The notes: generated by a model not told the origin, from the sequence alone. A DNA stretch of 61,486 nucleotides from Bacteriovoracaceae bacterium (GCA_028101965.1 JAOHMI010000008.1:1-61486), one strand, 5' to 3'. Positions 26,311-35,747 are shown, counted from the stretch's first letter. Made by a program: numbers and translations.

Positions 26311-26570
26311 ATTCATAAATAATTTTGAGAAAATTATAGGAGTCAAATACCGAACGAGCGAGGTGTACGAAGGTACTCCGCAGAGAGTGAGTGTATGTAG
26401 GCGACGAAAAGTTTTCCAAAATAATTATTCCATTCTCTAAAAAATCCATCATTCTCTAGGAATAACAAGTGAAGGAGAGGGATCGTACATTTGTACGTGA
26501 CCGATCCTGAATCGCAGTTATGACGCCGAAGATGATGAATTTTTTTGGGAATGGCGGAGACGGAGAGATT
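26311..26570. repeat. Direct repeat copy 2 (260 bp), fused to the intact tRNA-Ser gene
   Basis: Second copy, 390 bases after the first. Its right-hand 19 bases are the true 3' end of tRNA-Ser(GCT). A repeat that begins exactly in a tRNA 3' end is the usual footprint of site-specific integration and later loss of an element, or of recombination between att-like copies. Confidence 0.9.
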
Positions 26571-26641
26571 CGAACTCTCGGAACGGTTGCCCGTTCGACG
26601 CCTTAGCAAGGCGTTGGTTTAAGCCACTCACCCACGTCTCC
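26552..26641 (-). tRNA. tRNA-Ser (anticodon GCT)
   Basis: A 90-base tRNA with a long variable arm. The acceptor stem is GGAGACG/CGTCTCC with encoded CCA. The anticodon stem-loop is ACGCC-TTGCTAA-GGCGT, giving anticodon GCT. The T-loop is GTTCGAATC. It is 21 bases after tRNA-Ser(TGA) and its 3' end is shared with the 260-bp repeat. Confidence 0.96.
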
Positions 26642-26662
26642 AAGATTGAAATGCAGAAAAAA

Positions 26663-26752
26663 TGGCGGAAGATGAGGGATTCGAACCCCCGGTACGCGTG
26701 AACGTACGGCAGTTTTCAAAACTGCTGCCTTCAACCACTCGGCCAATCTTCC
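26663..26752 (-). tRNA. tRNA-Ser (anticodon TGA)
   Basis: A 90-base tRNA with a long variable arm. The acceptor stem is GGAAGAT/ATCTTCC with encoded CCA. The anticodon stem-loop is GCAGT-TTTGAAA-ACTGC, giving anticodon TGA. It starts 93 bases after the stop of serS on the same strand. Confidence 0.96.
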
Positions 26753-26845
26753 AACAGTTAATCGCGAATGATGATTAAAGCATAATTGGCTAGTTTTGTC
26801 TATGAAAGTCAATAGTTGGGTGCTTTTTATAGATCCAATCGAAAA

Positions 26846-28132
26846 TTATTTATTTTTAGCTATAACTTCTTTGTTTCTCATATAAGGACGCAGGACCTCT
26901 GGAATTATTACAGATCCATCCTCTTGCTGATAATTCTCTAAAATTGCCACTAAAGTACGACCAACGGCCAAGCCAGATCCATTTAATGTATGAGCAAATT
27001 GAGGTTTTTGCTTTGGATTTTTCTGGTCTTTATAGCGAATACCTGCTCTACGAGCTTGAAAGTCTTTACAATTACTTATTGAGGAGATTTCTCTATAACA
27101 GCTTTGACCAGGCAGCCAAACTTCTAAATCAAAGGTCGATGTGGAAGCAAAGCTCATATCTGTAGAGCATAAATGCATGTTTCGGTGAGGCAGTTTTAAG
27201 TCTTTTAATATATCCATCGCATTTTGCACCATGTCTCGATGAGCTTGTTCTGATTCATCTGGATGGACAATATTTACCATTTCCACTTTATTAAACTGAT
27301 GCATACGAATCAATCCTTTCGTATCCCGGCCATGACTACCGGCCTCAGATCGAAAACAAGGTGTAAAAGCGCAGTACTTCATTGGAAACTCATCAATATT
27401 AAAAACTTGTTCCCTTTTCATATTGGTCACTGGAACTTCTGCGGTGGGAATCAAGTACCAATCAAAATTATCTATTTTAAAAGCATCTTCTGTAAACTTT
27501 GGAAAATTACCCGTACCAAACATAGATCGTTCGTGGACAATTAACGGTGGAATGATTTCCTCATAACCACGCTTAGCATGGTGATCAAGCATATAATTTG
27601 CTAAAGCTCTCTCCATTAATGCAAGATCACTTTTATAAACAACAAATCTTGCGCCAGTTATTTTTGTTGCAGCTTCAAAGTCTAACATTCCTAAGCCTAC
27701 CCCAATATCATGATGATCTTTAGGAGCAAAAGAAAACTTTGGGATATCTCCCCAAACTTCAACCTGAACATTATCTTCTTCAGTCTTCCCAATCGGAACA
27801 TTTGCCTGAGGCATATTTGGAATGACACTTAATTCATAATTTAAATTTTTTTCAGTCTCTCCTAAAAGAGCTTCTTTATCCACGATAGTGTTTTTAATAT
27901 CTGCAACTTTCTGCATAATTTCATCTGCATTACCACCAGATTTTTTAATTTGACCAACTTCTTTTGAAAGAGATTTTATTTCTGCTTTAGAGTTTTCTAC
28001 TACCGCAATTAAATCCTTTCTTTGATTATTTAAATCAATGATCCCATCAATTTTAGAAGGATCATCATTTCGATTTGTCATCAAAGTTTTAAAATCATTG
28101 GGGTTGGTTTCAATATCTTTTAAATTATGCAT
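26846..28132 (-). CDS. serS: Seryl-tRNA synthetase
   Basis: 428 residues, the normal length. The N-terminal tRNA-binding coiled-coil arm occupies about 25-105 (LIAVVENSKAEIKSLSKEV). The class II core has motif 2 FRSEAGSHGRDTKGLIRMHQ and motif 3 SGLAVGRTLVAILEN. It charges the serine tRNAs in the cytoplasm. AAAGGT precedes the ATG. It follows the TPR gene by 38 bases and leads directly into two tRNA-Ser genes, so the enzyme and its substrates are probably made from one transcript. Confidence 0.97.
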   Translation of the reverse strand: MHNLKDIETNPNDFKTLMTNRNDDPSKIDGIIDLNNQRKDLIAVVENSKAEIKSLSKEVGQIKKSGGNADEIMQKVADIKNTIVDKEALLGETEKNLNYELSVIPNMPQANVPIGKTEEDNVQVEVWGDIPKFSFAPKDHHDIGVGLGMLDFEAATKITGARFVVYKSDLALMERALANYMLDHHAKRGYEEIIPPLIVHERSMFGTGNFPKFTEDAFKIDNFDWYLIPTAEVPVTNMKREQVFNIDEFPMKYCAFTPCFRSEAGSHGRDTKGLIRMHQFNKVEMVNIVHPDESEQAHRDMVQNAMDILKDLKLPHRNMHLCSTDMSFASTSTFDLEVWLPGQSCYREISSISNCKDFQARRAGIRYKDQKNPKQKPQFAHTLNGSGLAVGRTLVAILENYQQEDGSVIIPEVLRPYMRNKEVIAKNK

Positions 28133-28170
28133 GCTAGACCTTTAAATACTTGAAATTATAAATCTATATC

Positions 28171-31100
28171 CTATTGACTCATTTTTATAAAGTCATTTAT
28201 ACCACTATTGTACTTACTATCAGGTTCAATTTCTTGAAACAACCTGTAACTTTCAATAGCTAACTTACTTTGTCCTAGTTGTCGATAGACATCACCCTGA
28301 AGCTTATAGATTTCTGCTTTTTTAGAAACTGTTTTTACTATTCTTAAAGCCTTTTGATACAAACTTAAGGCAATATCAAACTGACCTCTCTTGAAATTAA
28401 TATTTGCAATTCCCATAATTGCATCAATTGAGTTTTGATTATATCTTTGAGCTAATTTAAAAGAATTTTCGGCTTCATTGTAATTTTCTTTTTTAATAAA
28501 CACTTCTGCTTTTAATAAATAACCAAGGTCATTCATTGGATTAAAAGAAATTTCTTTATTAGCATACTCAAGGGCTGACTCTAAATTCCCTAATAGAAAA
28601 TAACCCCTTCCAATGTAATATTGAACATTGGGATAAGTCTCAAGTGAATCTTCTAATTCTTTAAACATTTTAAGAGACTTATCTTCCTCTCCTGCTTCAA
28701 AATACGTTTTAGCCAATAGTGCTTTAATTTCAATATCAAGAGGATCAATTTCTAAAACTTTTTTTGCTGACTCAATTAACTTTCTATTGTTATTATCAAT
28801 TTGATAAACTTTCACTAAGTACAAATGTAAATTCTTCGGCTGATTAATTTCTTTTTCCAATTCTTTCTTAATATCTCGAAAATATTTTAATTGACCGTTT
28901 CTCAAATAATACATCCCTATTTCCCCCTTGATGGTGGGGTCGTTGGGAAACTTAGTTTCTCGTAAATTTAATAAATATCCTATGGCCGTATCGATTGAGT
29001 CGTACTCCATTAATATATTTGCATATTGCAGGTAATATTCCATTTTAGTTGGATTAAGTTCAATAGCTTTATTTAAAAACTCTTTTGATTTGTCGAATTT
29101 TTTCCCAATAAGAAACAAATCAGATTTCTTAGCTAAAGATATATCATCCAATGGATTGTTGGCTAAAGCTTGATTTAACCAATAAAGAGAATTATCTAAA
29201 TCACCAATCTTCCTATAAAACATTGCAAATAGAGGATAAAAAAGAGAATTATCCTTAAATGCGCTAGAGGTGATGGTCGAAATTAACTTTTTTGCATTTT
29301 TTATCTGATAAGATTTGATATAAGCTTCTAATAATGCTGCATTAATTTCCACAGACTTCGGAGTCGCCTTGTACGCTTTTTGTAAATTAATCAATGTCTG
29401 TTTATACAGGTTTCTAGATAATAAAAGTTTATTCATATAGACATTAGCATCAATATTAAACTGATCAATTAATAACGCTTCAGAAGTTAATTTAAAAGCC
29501 CTATTCCAATCTCCAGATTTATTCATCATTTTTGATCTATTCAAAATATCTTTTATCTTATTATCTTTATATAAAGATTCCTTTTTAAAGCCAGATTCAT
29601 TCAAATTACTAAGCTTACTTCTAAGCCAAGGTGAATCTTGAAAACGTAAAGATTGTTGAAAATACTTTTGCGCAGGGGCTACACCTTCATTTTGTAGCTT
29701 AACGATACCTTTATACATGAAGTATTTTGCGGTATCACTTACAAAAAGATCTTGAATATTATTTTTTATATAATCCAGAGACTCTGAAATATTTTTAATA
29801 TCATTCTCAAGCAAATAAAGATTAATTTTCTCAAAAACAAATTTTGATTCATAAGGGTAACTGTTTAAAGCTTTCGTTAAAGTTTGGAATGATTCTTCGT
29901 TCAAGGAGTTAAATTTTTGATATAATATCTTCGCATAATAAGATTCAAGATTACTTGCTTCATCCTCATGTAGTTTATCATAGACATCTTTTGCGAATTC
30001 TAACTCACCTTCTTTCAAAAGTAATTTTAAGTAAAGAGCAAATAACTCTCGACTAGGATTAGATTTTTTAACTTTTAAAAAATTTTTTATCAAAAAGATG
30101 GCAGCAGTATTTTTCCCCATTGAATGATAGTAATGCGATAAGGCTAAGGCATTAACTGACTCATATTTATTAATTTTTAATGTTTCTGCCATTTTATGAA
30201 GAATATTATAGTTACCTTTAATATCCTTAAATTCATCATGATGTTTAGTGTAAATTATTAAGAGATAAGCTAAAGATGGATTATTTTGATAATTCTCTTC
30301 TAGAGATCTATGAAAAAACTTCCTTGAAGCAATCTCATTCAACTTCCCTTGTTGCTTGAAAAATTCTTTACCCTGAAGAAATAATTCATCTGAGAGTTTT
30401 GAATTTAATACAGATTTTTCAATGGGAAAACTAAAAGTTAACTTGAGAGGCTTTAAATCAAAATCAGTTTTTTTGTCTTCTGTGGGAAAAAATAAGATTA
30501 TGACGAAAACAACTACTAAGATTAGCCCTAAAGAAGCTTTTTTACCTTTCTTCCTAACTTTGCTTAATTCTGGCTTTGCAGCTTTTTCTTCAATCTCATT
30601 TAGTAGTTTTTGATCATTTTCGTCAATTAAACTTTCATTAGACTTAAGTTTATTAGAGTCAAGTGCTTCTTTTACTCGACTCGAAGAGATAACCTCAGTT
30701 TGATCCGGGTCTAATACTTTCTCTTCTTTCTCTTCCTTTTTAAAAGCATACTTAGCTTTAACAACCTTAGTTTTATCAATATTTAATATTTTTCTTTTAG
30801 AAATTATTTTTGTTTTGTCGATACTCACTGGACTTGAATCAGACTCATCCAAAATCAACTCATTTGAATTGTTAAGTTCGACAGATTTATTAGAAGCATC
30901 TAATTCTAAATCGGTTACTATCGCATCTTTCGGTTCCTCAATATTTTCATCAATTTCTTCAATAGTTGTCTTATCATTTATGTAAGTTATTTTTGTTTTT
31001 ATATCTTCAACAAGGTCCGATTCTTTAAAAACCTTGGTACTTAAATTCCCTAAGGGATTTAAGTCATCTTCTAGAACGTTCTTAGAGATATCCTCATCGA

Positions 31101-31467
31101 CCACGAAATTATCTTCTAACGAAACATCATCTTTCAACTCTGCGATATCGGATAACTCATTAGATTCCCCGCTTTGTTCAATAAAAAAGGTATCATCTTC
31201 TTTCAAAATATTTCTTTTGAGGAAACCTTTTTTTAATTGATCCAACTTTTCAAATAACGGATCTTCATCATAATTCGTTTTATTGATTATCTGCTGGAAC
31301 TCTTTAGAGAATACCTTTTTCAAAAGATTCCAATCTCCAGAAGGAAAGGACTGTATATATTCTTCACCCTTAAGGAGTTCTTCTTCAATCAGTTTATAAA
31401 TTTGATTGTAGTCTATTGGCCCAACGATGCGGCCATTAGTTAATTTAACTTTATACATGTCTGCCAT
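28171..31467 (-). CDS. Large TPR protein with GYF-like N-domain and one membrane helix
   Basis: 1098 residues. Residues 1-55 look like a GYF_2-type domain (TNGRIVGPIDYNQIYKLIEE ... GDWNLLKKV). Residues 60-305 are acidic and disordered, with four threonine motifs of one pattern (DKTTI near 167, DKTKII at 219, DKTKVV at 233, DQTEVI at 257). One membrane helix lies at 312-328. The remaining 770 residues are tandem tetratricopeptide repeats, expected in the periplasm. The start overlaps the last membrane gene by 17 bases, so it belongs to the nuo transcript. It may scaffold or assemble a membrane complex (inference). Confidence 0.85.
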   Translation of the reverse strand: MADMYKVKLTNGRIVGPIDYNQIYKLIEEELLKGEEYIQSFPSGDWNLLKKVFSKEFQQIINKTNYDEDPLFEKLDQLKKGFLKRNILKEDDTFFIEQSGESNELSDIAELKDDVSLEDNFVVDEDISKNVLEDDLNPLGNLSTKVFKESDLVEDIKTKITYINDKTTIEEIDENIEEPKDAIVTDLELDASNKSVELNNSNELILDESDSSPVSIDKTKIISKRKILNIDKTKVVKAKYAFKKEEKEEKVLDPDQTEVISSSRVKEALDSNKLKSNESLIDENDQKLLNEIEEKAAKPELSKVRKKGKKASLGLILVVVFVIILFFPTEDKKTDFDLKPLKLTFSFPIEKSVLNSKLSDELFLQGKEFFKQQGKLNEIASRKFFHRSLEENYQNNPSLAYLLIIYTKHHDEFKDIKGNYNILHKMAETLKINKYESVNALALSHYYHSMGKNTAAIFLIKNFLKVKKSNPSRELFALYLKLLLKEGELEFAKDVYDKLHEDEASNLESYYAKILYQKFNSLNEESFQTLTKALNSYPYESKFVFEKINLYLLENDIKNISESLDYIKNNIQDLFVSDTAKYFMYKGIVKLQNEGVAPAQKYFQQSLRFQDSPWLRSKLSNLNESGFKKESLYKDNKIKDILNRSKMMNKSGDWNRAFKLTSEALLIDQFNIDANVYMNKLLLSRNLYKQTLINLQKAYKATPKSVEINAALLEAYIKSYQIKNAKKLISTITSSAFKDNSLFYPLFAMFYRKIGDLDNSLYWLNQALANNPLDDISLAKKSDLFLIGKKFDKSKEFLNKAIELNPTKMEYYLQYANILMEYDSIDTAIGYLLNLRETKFPNDPTIKGEIGMYYLRNGQLKYFRDIKKELEKEINQPKNLHLYLVKVYQIDNNNRKLIESAKKVLEIDPLDIEIKALLAKTYFEAGEEDKSLKMFKELEDSLETYPNVQYYIGRGYFLLGNLESALEYANKEISFNPMNDLGYLLKAEVFIKKENYNEAENSFKLAQRYNQNSIDAIMGIANINFKRGQFDIALSLYQKALRIVKTVSKKAEIYKLQGDVYRQLGQSKLAIESYRLFQEIEPDSKYNSGINDFIKMSQ

Positions 31468-32512
31468 ACTTTCCTACTGATCTAAAATTACTAAAAAACA
31501 CTAAAGAATGAAAAACAGCACTAAAGAAATAAAACAGATTAAAGACATCTGAACTAGATGAAACACTCTCTATATTCACATGATAATAAAAAAACATGGT
31601 GAAAACAAACAGCATAATAATTACTGTACCATAAAACTCATATAAAACAGTTTTATGAGCTCGAATAAGATAATAAATCCAAGATGACAAAAGAACTAAA
31701 AGGCTAGCAAGAAAAAAGTAATTCTCTGTTCCATAGACGATATAGAGAAAAATTAAGCTATTCGAAAGAATTAAGTTTAAAGAACCAAAGCCCAATCTGG
31801 ATGATGTAAAAAACAAAGACGAAACAAAGGAAACAAAAATCATTACTGATGATAAAATTAAAAAGAGATCCAAATCAATAGAGCCACGCTCCCTTAAAAA
31901 ATATGTTATTTTCAAAAGAATTATAATCTTTAATAGAGAACTTCCTATTTCCTTAAATGCCCCACTAAAAGGATTATTAAAAAGAAAAAACACTGTACCT
32001 AAATAATAACCAAATAAAAGATAAGTTAAAAATTGAGAATTAAATAAATTCGATCCCAACGAGAATGTAACACTGAATTGAACAATAAATAGAAAAATGA
32101 AAAATAGAAATTCTATACTATAAATGAGCCTCTCAATCATTGTTAATTTTATGCTAAATAAAAACCCAATGTAGAAAACGACAAGCAGAGAAAAAAGTAA
32201 ATACGAATTTTCAATTGAAGATAAGATATAAAACTCTAGTAAAAACAGACTCTTGTCAAAAAAATCGCCTTCTTTTCCCTTCATTACAAAAAAAAGCAAA
32301 AGAACAAATAGTACAAAGTTTTTATAAATTACTAAATTTGAAATATTTAAAGTATCTAATCCACTTGAAAACAAGCTTAAAGATAAATCAATATTAAAAA
32401 CAGAGAACAAGCCAATGAAAATTACAAAATATTTATAAAAATTCAACTTTGAGTGTGAAAAAGTATTAATTATAAAAAAAGGAATTAAGACTTTTAACAG
32501 TACTAAAGTCAT
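31451..32512 (-). CDS. NuoN-like degenerate membrane protein (second set, N')
   Basis: 353 residues, about ten to eleven membrane helices, Phe/Leu/Ile-rich. By eye it aligns with NuoN of this window: the segment FKEIGSSLLKIIILLKITYF matches SVTTFFSIVPKIAGLSALIR, with Lys195 at the place of NuoN Lys254, and GSLNLILSNSLIFLYIVYG matches the RMLAFSSIGHVGFMLLG helix. It is 135 residues shorter than NuoN. It is seventh of seven overlapping genes, in the position of nuoN. It overlaps M' by 4 bases and the TPR gene by 17. Identity is low, so homology needs a profile comparison. Confidence 0.6.
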   Translation of the reverse strand: MTLVLLKVLIPFFIINTFSHSKLNFYKYFVIFIGLFSVFNIDLSLSLFSSGLDTLNISNLVIYKNFVLFVLLLFFVMKGKEGDFFDKSLFLLEFYILSSIENSYLLFSLLVVFYIGFLFSIKLTMIERLIYSIEFLFFIFLFIVQFSVTFSLGSNLFNSQFLTYLLFGYYLGTVFFLFNNPFSGAFKEIGSSLLKIIILLKITYFLRERGSIDLDLFLILSSVMIFVSFVSSLFFTSSRLGFGSLNLILSNSLIFLYIVYGTENYFFLASLLVLLSSWIYYLIRAHKTVLYEFYGTVIIMLFVFTMFFYYHVNIESVSSSSDVFNLFYFFSAVFHSLVFFSNFRSVGKYGRHV

Positions 32513-33570
32513 AGGTATTTTACCTTTTTCTGATTTAGGCTATAGCAAGTAAAGAATATCGTAAAAGAAATGATATATATAGAAAATGAAGCTTCATAAT
32601 AAATCGCCAATAATGGAATAACTAGAAATAGCAATTGAGTTAACATAAAAGATTCTGTTTCTTTAAAAGGTATAAAGCTAAACCGTTTAACCAAAAAAAC
32701 TAATACATAAAACTTTAGAACTAATGAAAAATAGTCAAAACTAACATCTGTAACCAATGCAAATAATATCATTCCCGGAAAAACAAAAAAATCAGTTACA
32801 TTTTTAGTTAAAACCCTTACAAAATATAATACTGAAATTATAATTAAATCATATCTGTTATAAGTCAGGCCATTAAACAACAACTGATAACGTTTTTCGA
32901 AATAGTACACCGTAAATACAAATAACGAAATCAAAACTGTTAAAATAATGTGATCCGATTTGTTGCTGTCTTTGAAGTTTAAGAAAAATAGAGGAAGAAG
33001 TGCAAGAAAATATTTCAGCAAACTTAAGTAAATTTCTTTATTTATAAGCGAAGAAGAAAAACTTATTGATAGGTCTGACAGCATAATTGGGCAAACCAAA
33101 AGAGAAAATACAAAATAAAACATTTTAACTTGCAACTGAGGCATCGGACGTGAATTTAGTTTTATAAAACCTTCAAATAAAACCATCAGAACTAGCAAGG
33201 AGAATGAGAAGCTTTGAAAAACTATATAGTACTCACTAAAAAGTAAAAGTATAGAAGTCCACTTCAGGCTACTTATTCGAAAAGCCCCTGTGACAAAAAA
33301 ACAAAAATATAAAAATAAAAATGCGGTGAAGTAAACCTGGTTAACTGAAAATAACACTGGATAAAAATTTTGCACCTGAATTGAAACTAGTTCACTCATT
33401 TCAACTTTAAAAAATGAAAACATCATTAATACTAGAAAAAAAAGATGCCTGACAAAAAAAAGTGCATGATAAAGCCGATTTTTAGAAAATCGGTTAAATA
33501 AAAGTAATATTAAAGAGAGTGACGTTAAGATAAGTACTAAAACATTGTCGCTAAAAAGATATCTATTCAT
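32509..33570 (-). CDS. NuoM-like degenerate membrane protein (second set, M')
   Basis: 353 residues with about eleven membrane helices. Residues 56-170 follow NuoM residues 58-178 almost without gaps: VSIQVQNFYPVLFSVNQV against FSIKYQWIKFFNIHYSLGVD, and LMVLFEGFIKL against FYVYWEVMLLP, which puts Glu133 on the essential NuoM Glu141. The later signature segments of NuoM (PFHTWLPHAHVQAPTAVS) are missing or unrecognisable. It overlaps L' by 8 bases and N' by 4. It is probably a diverged, shortened NuoM copy. Confidence 0.62.
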   Translation of the reverse strand: MNRYLFSDNVLVLILTSLSLILLLFNRFSKNRLYHALFFVRHLFFLVLMMFSFFKVEMSELVSIQVQNFYPVLFSVNQVYFTAFLFLYFCFFVTGAFRISSLKWTSILLLFSEYYIVFQSFSFSLLVLMVLFEGFIKLNSRPMPQLQVKMFYFVFSLLVCPIMLSDLSISFSSSLINKEIYLSLLKYFLALLPLFFLNFKDSNKSDHIILTVLISLFVFTVYYFEKRYQLLFNGLTYNRYDLIIISVLYFVRVLTKNVTDFFVFPGMILFALVTDVSFDYFSLVLKFYVLVFLVKRFSFIPFKETESFMLTQLLFLVIPLLAIYYEASFSIYIISFTIFFTCYSLNQKKVKYL

Positions 33571-34426
33571 AACTCACCAAAAAGCAAACTGTAAGTATCA
33601 GCAAAGTGAACAAATAAGCATAATCTAGATTAAAGCTTAATTTTCTCAAACTACTATCTTTTGATTGTACTAATGCAGATTGCATCCTTTCTTGAGCGTT
33701 ATCCTGGATTACTAAATTGATCAGCTTATTGGGGTTTAAAAAGTAAAACTGAGGGACAAACGCTTGGAAATGTTGATTAAACAAAAGGATAAAAAAAGTA
33801 CCAACAGACAAAAGGCTAAAATAAAATGAAATATATAGATCTTTAATCGATAAAAATTCAATAACCCCCACTATAACTAACAAGAAGTGAATTACAGGAA
33901 GCAAATATGTGCTTTTCCTCAAAGATAGTAAGGAGTTAATAACAAGTATTAACATACTAATACTTGTCACTATTGAGTATCCACTAACTCCAACAAAAAG
34001 AAATAAAACAATATTACTCAAAATCAAATTAAAATAATTCCTGCATGTTAAGTTAAGAAGAAGCATTAAGAAAATAATTTTAAAATAAAAACTATCAATA
34101 CAAGAAAAAATAAGAATTGCGAGTCCAACATAAGTAACCAAATTAAAACTTCGCTTAATCGAGAAAAATAAACCAAGAAATATTGTATTTAGTAGATATA
34201 TACCTATAAAAAAGGAAGTTTTAAAAATAAAGGGCTTAAAGGGTTGCTCATCAATCTTTAAGAAATAAAGTAAAAAAGCATAAAAAACCATTGTAACAAT
34301 ATGAGAACCAACAGCAACTTGATTACAATACTTCTCATCTAACTTTAAGTTTTCAAATCGATTAATATTAGCGGCTATAATTAATATCAATATTGGTAAA
34401 AAATATAATATATATGTATTAACCAT
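33563..34426 (-). CDS. NuoL-like degenerate membrane protein (second set, L')
   Basis: 287 residues from ATG 34426, against 719 for NuoL. Most of the antiporter core cannot be aligned, but the ends fit. The N-terminus (TYILYFLPILILIIAANINR) resembles the NuoL start. The C-terminus has a polar stretch with SSLRKLSFNLDYAYLFTLLI, which resembles the LRxxQTGxxQ-helix at the end of NuoL. It sits in the fifth place of the set, as nuoL does. The start overlaps the K' stop by 8 bases. A TTG six codons earlier is an alternative start. Confidence 0.5.
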   Translation of the reverse strand: MVNTYILYFLPILILIIAANINRFENLKLDEKYCNQVAVGSHIVTMVFYAFLLYFLKIDEQPFKPFIFKTSFFIGIYLLNTIFLGLFFSIKRSFNLVTYVGLAILIFSCIDSFYFKIIFLMLLLNLTCRNYFNLILSNIVLFLFVGVSGYSIVTSISMLILVINSLLSLRKSTYLLPVIHFLLVIVGVIEFLSIKDLYISFYFSLLSVGTFFILLFNQHFQAFVPQFYFLNPNKLINLVIQDNAQERMQSALVQSKDSSLRKLSFNLDYAYLFTLLILTVCFLVSYE

Positions 34427-34637
34427 GATGATTCTTCTTCGCAAGAGTATAGACGATGAGAAGCATACAAGAGCAAATAATTATAAAAAAACTTTGTCCC
34501 TGTATTGAAATCGTGTTCAAAATATTTATTAATAAAATTAAAAACAAATTAAGTGTGATTACAAATTTACCCGGTTTGAAAATCAAAAAAAGTAAAAAGA
34601 AAAAAATATTTAAAAAAAGCAAGCCAAACTCAATCAT
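34419..34637 (-). CDS. NuoK-like degenerate membrane protein (second set, K')
   Basis: 72 residues from ATG 34637, with three membrane helices as in NuoK (about 100 residues). LNLFLILLINILN stands at the place of LLGIELILNAAALN, and QGQSFFIIICSCMLLIVYTLA at that of GHIMTLFIIVVAAAEAAVG. Both buried glutamates that NuoK needs for proton transfer are absent. It overlaps J' by 8 bases and L' by 8. A longer TTG-initiated form (34664) is possible but has no better ribosome binding site. Confidence 0.5.
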   Translation of the reverse strand: MIEFGLLFLNIFFFLLFLIFKPGKFVITLNLFLILLINILNTISIQGQSFFIIICSCMLLIVYTLAKKNHHG

Positions 34638-35049
34638 GAACAGGCTTCTTTTTTTTAAGTGCAATCATATAAAGAACAAAAATAATTAATATAAACTCAA
34701 TTGATGAAACCATATCAACAGCGCTAAGATTAATTAGATTTGAATTGATTTTTATTTTAGACAAAGCTAAAGCTAAGAGAGATGAAAGAATTACCAAGAC
34801 AATGATAATTAGGGATTGCTGACCCTTACTTGTTTTCTTATAACTTTTTGTATCATATTTTAATTCTTTAAAAATAAAACAAGATATAAATGTTATCAAT
34901 CCTGCAAGAAAAGAAAAAAATGGAATAAATTCATTTGTAGAGTTTTGAAAAATACTTATGCTTACCAAAGCACCAAGACTGATGCTATTAAGTAATTTAT
35001 TACTATTAATAAGAATGAATAATAATAATACAATGTTAATAATTACCAT
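34630..35049 (-). CDS. NuoJ-like degenerate membrane protein (second set, J')
   Basis: 139 residues with four to five membrane helices; NuoJ here has 190. The last helix begins DMVSSIEFILIIF against DHVLAFEISSVLLLG of NuoJ, keeping the D-x-V-x-x-x-E pattern. The first helices (LINSNKLLNSISLGALVSISI) follow LLNKNIMHACIALLGSLIG. The start overlaps the H' stop by one base (TAATG), the same junction as between nuoJ and nuoK upstream. A diverged NuoJ copy is likely. Confidence 0.55.
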   Translation of the reverse strand: MVIINIVLLLFILINSNKLLNSISLGALVSISIFQNSTNEFIPFFSFLAGLITFISCFIFKELKYDTKSYKKTSKGQQSLIIIVLVILSSLLALALSKIKINSNLINLSAVDMVSSIEFILIIFVLYMIALKKKKPVHD

Positions 35050-35747
35050 TATAATTCCAATTTACTTACCAAGAATGCAAGTAAAAGAGCCGATCCAAAC
35101 ACCCTTTGCCATGTATATTGATAAAATTTTAAATCTTTTTTACTCAATACGTCTAAAGAAAAAATGAGTCCCAGGAGCACTACTATTTTTATTAGAAAAA
35201 TATAAACTCCAACTGCCGGGACAATTATACTAATGACTGGGAAAAGTGTTATAAAAAAAAAGAAATAAAAGTCTACTTTCTCAACTGCTTCAATTTGATG
35301 ATTAATAATTTGCAATGATAAATAGACTAACAAAATTAAAAATATACACTGCTCTAAGATATTTAATTTGAATACCAAATAAATCGAATAAGTAATTAAG
35401 AAACTTATGGAAAGCATTACTAAATTCATATTAATCTGGAGTCCTTTTTCATTTGAAATAAAGCTATATGAAAAAAGAAAAAATCCGATAGTAGAAACCA
35501 AAACTAATGGATTCATATCGTCACCGCTCAATATTAAAAAGAGAAGAAAAGGAAGAATCAAGAATTGAATATCCTTAATCAAACGTGGATTTAATAGAAC
35601 TGGTCGTGAATATGATTTTGCCTTGTGTAACTTAGTGAAAACTTCAAAGTCACTCGTCCGCTTTACATATGCGTAAAGAGCAACTTTATAAAAAAGATGA
35701 AATCCAATCAAGAATAATACAATTAATATTGTTTCGTTAACCAGCAT
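35049..35747 (-). CDS. NuoH-like degenerate membrane protein (second set, H')
   Basis: 232 residues with about seven membrane helices; NuoH here has 375. The start of the first cytoplasmic loop reads YAYVKRTSD against YAERKISAD. The end matches NuoH over 40 residues without gaps (IKIVVLLGLIFSLDVLSKKD against TKTLLLYYVVIWVRWTLPRL), with the tryptophan of YTWQR on that of ICWKY. The acidic quinone loop of NuoH (ETNRAPFDLPEAESE) is gone, leaving only QIEAVEKVD. This is the clearest member of the set. It overlaps A' by 11 bases. Confidence 0.65.
   Translation of the reverse strand: MLVNETILIVLFLIGFHLFYKVALYAYVKRTSDFEVFTKLHKAKSYSRPVLLNPRLIKDIQFLILPFLLFLILSGDDMNPLVLVSTIGFFLFSYSFISNEKGLQINMNLVMLSISFLITYSIYLVFKLNILEQCIFLILLVYLSLQIINHQIEAVEKVDFYFFFFITLFPVISIIVPAVGVYIFLIKIVVLLGLIFSLDVLSKKDLKFYQYTWQRVFGSALLLAFLVSKLEL

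Noticed and set aside
26343-26812. Open frames of 88 and 69 codons on the minus strand
   Set aside because: They run through the two tRNA-Ser genes and the repeat, so they are chance frames.
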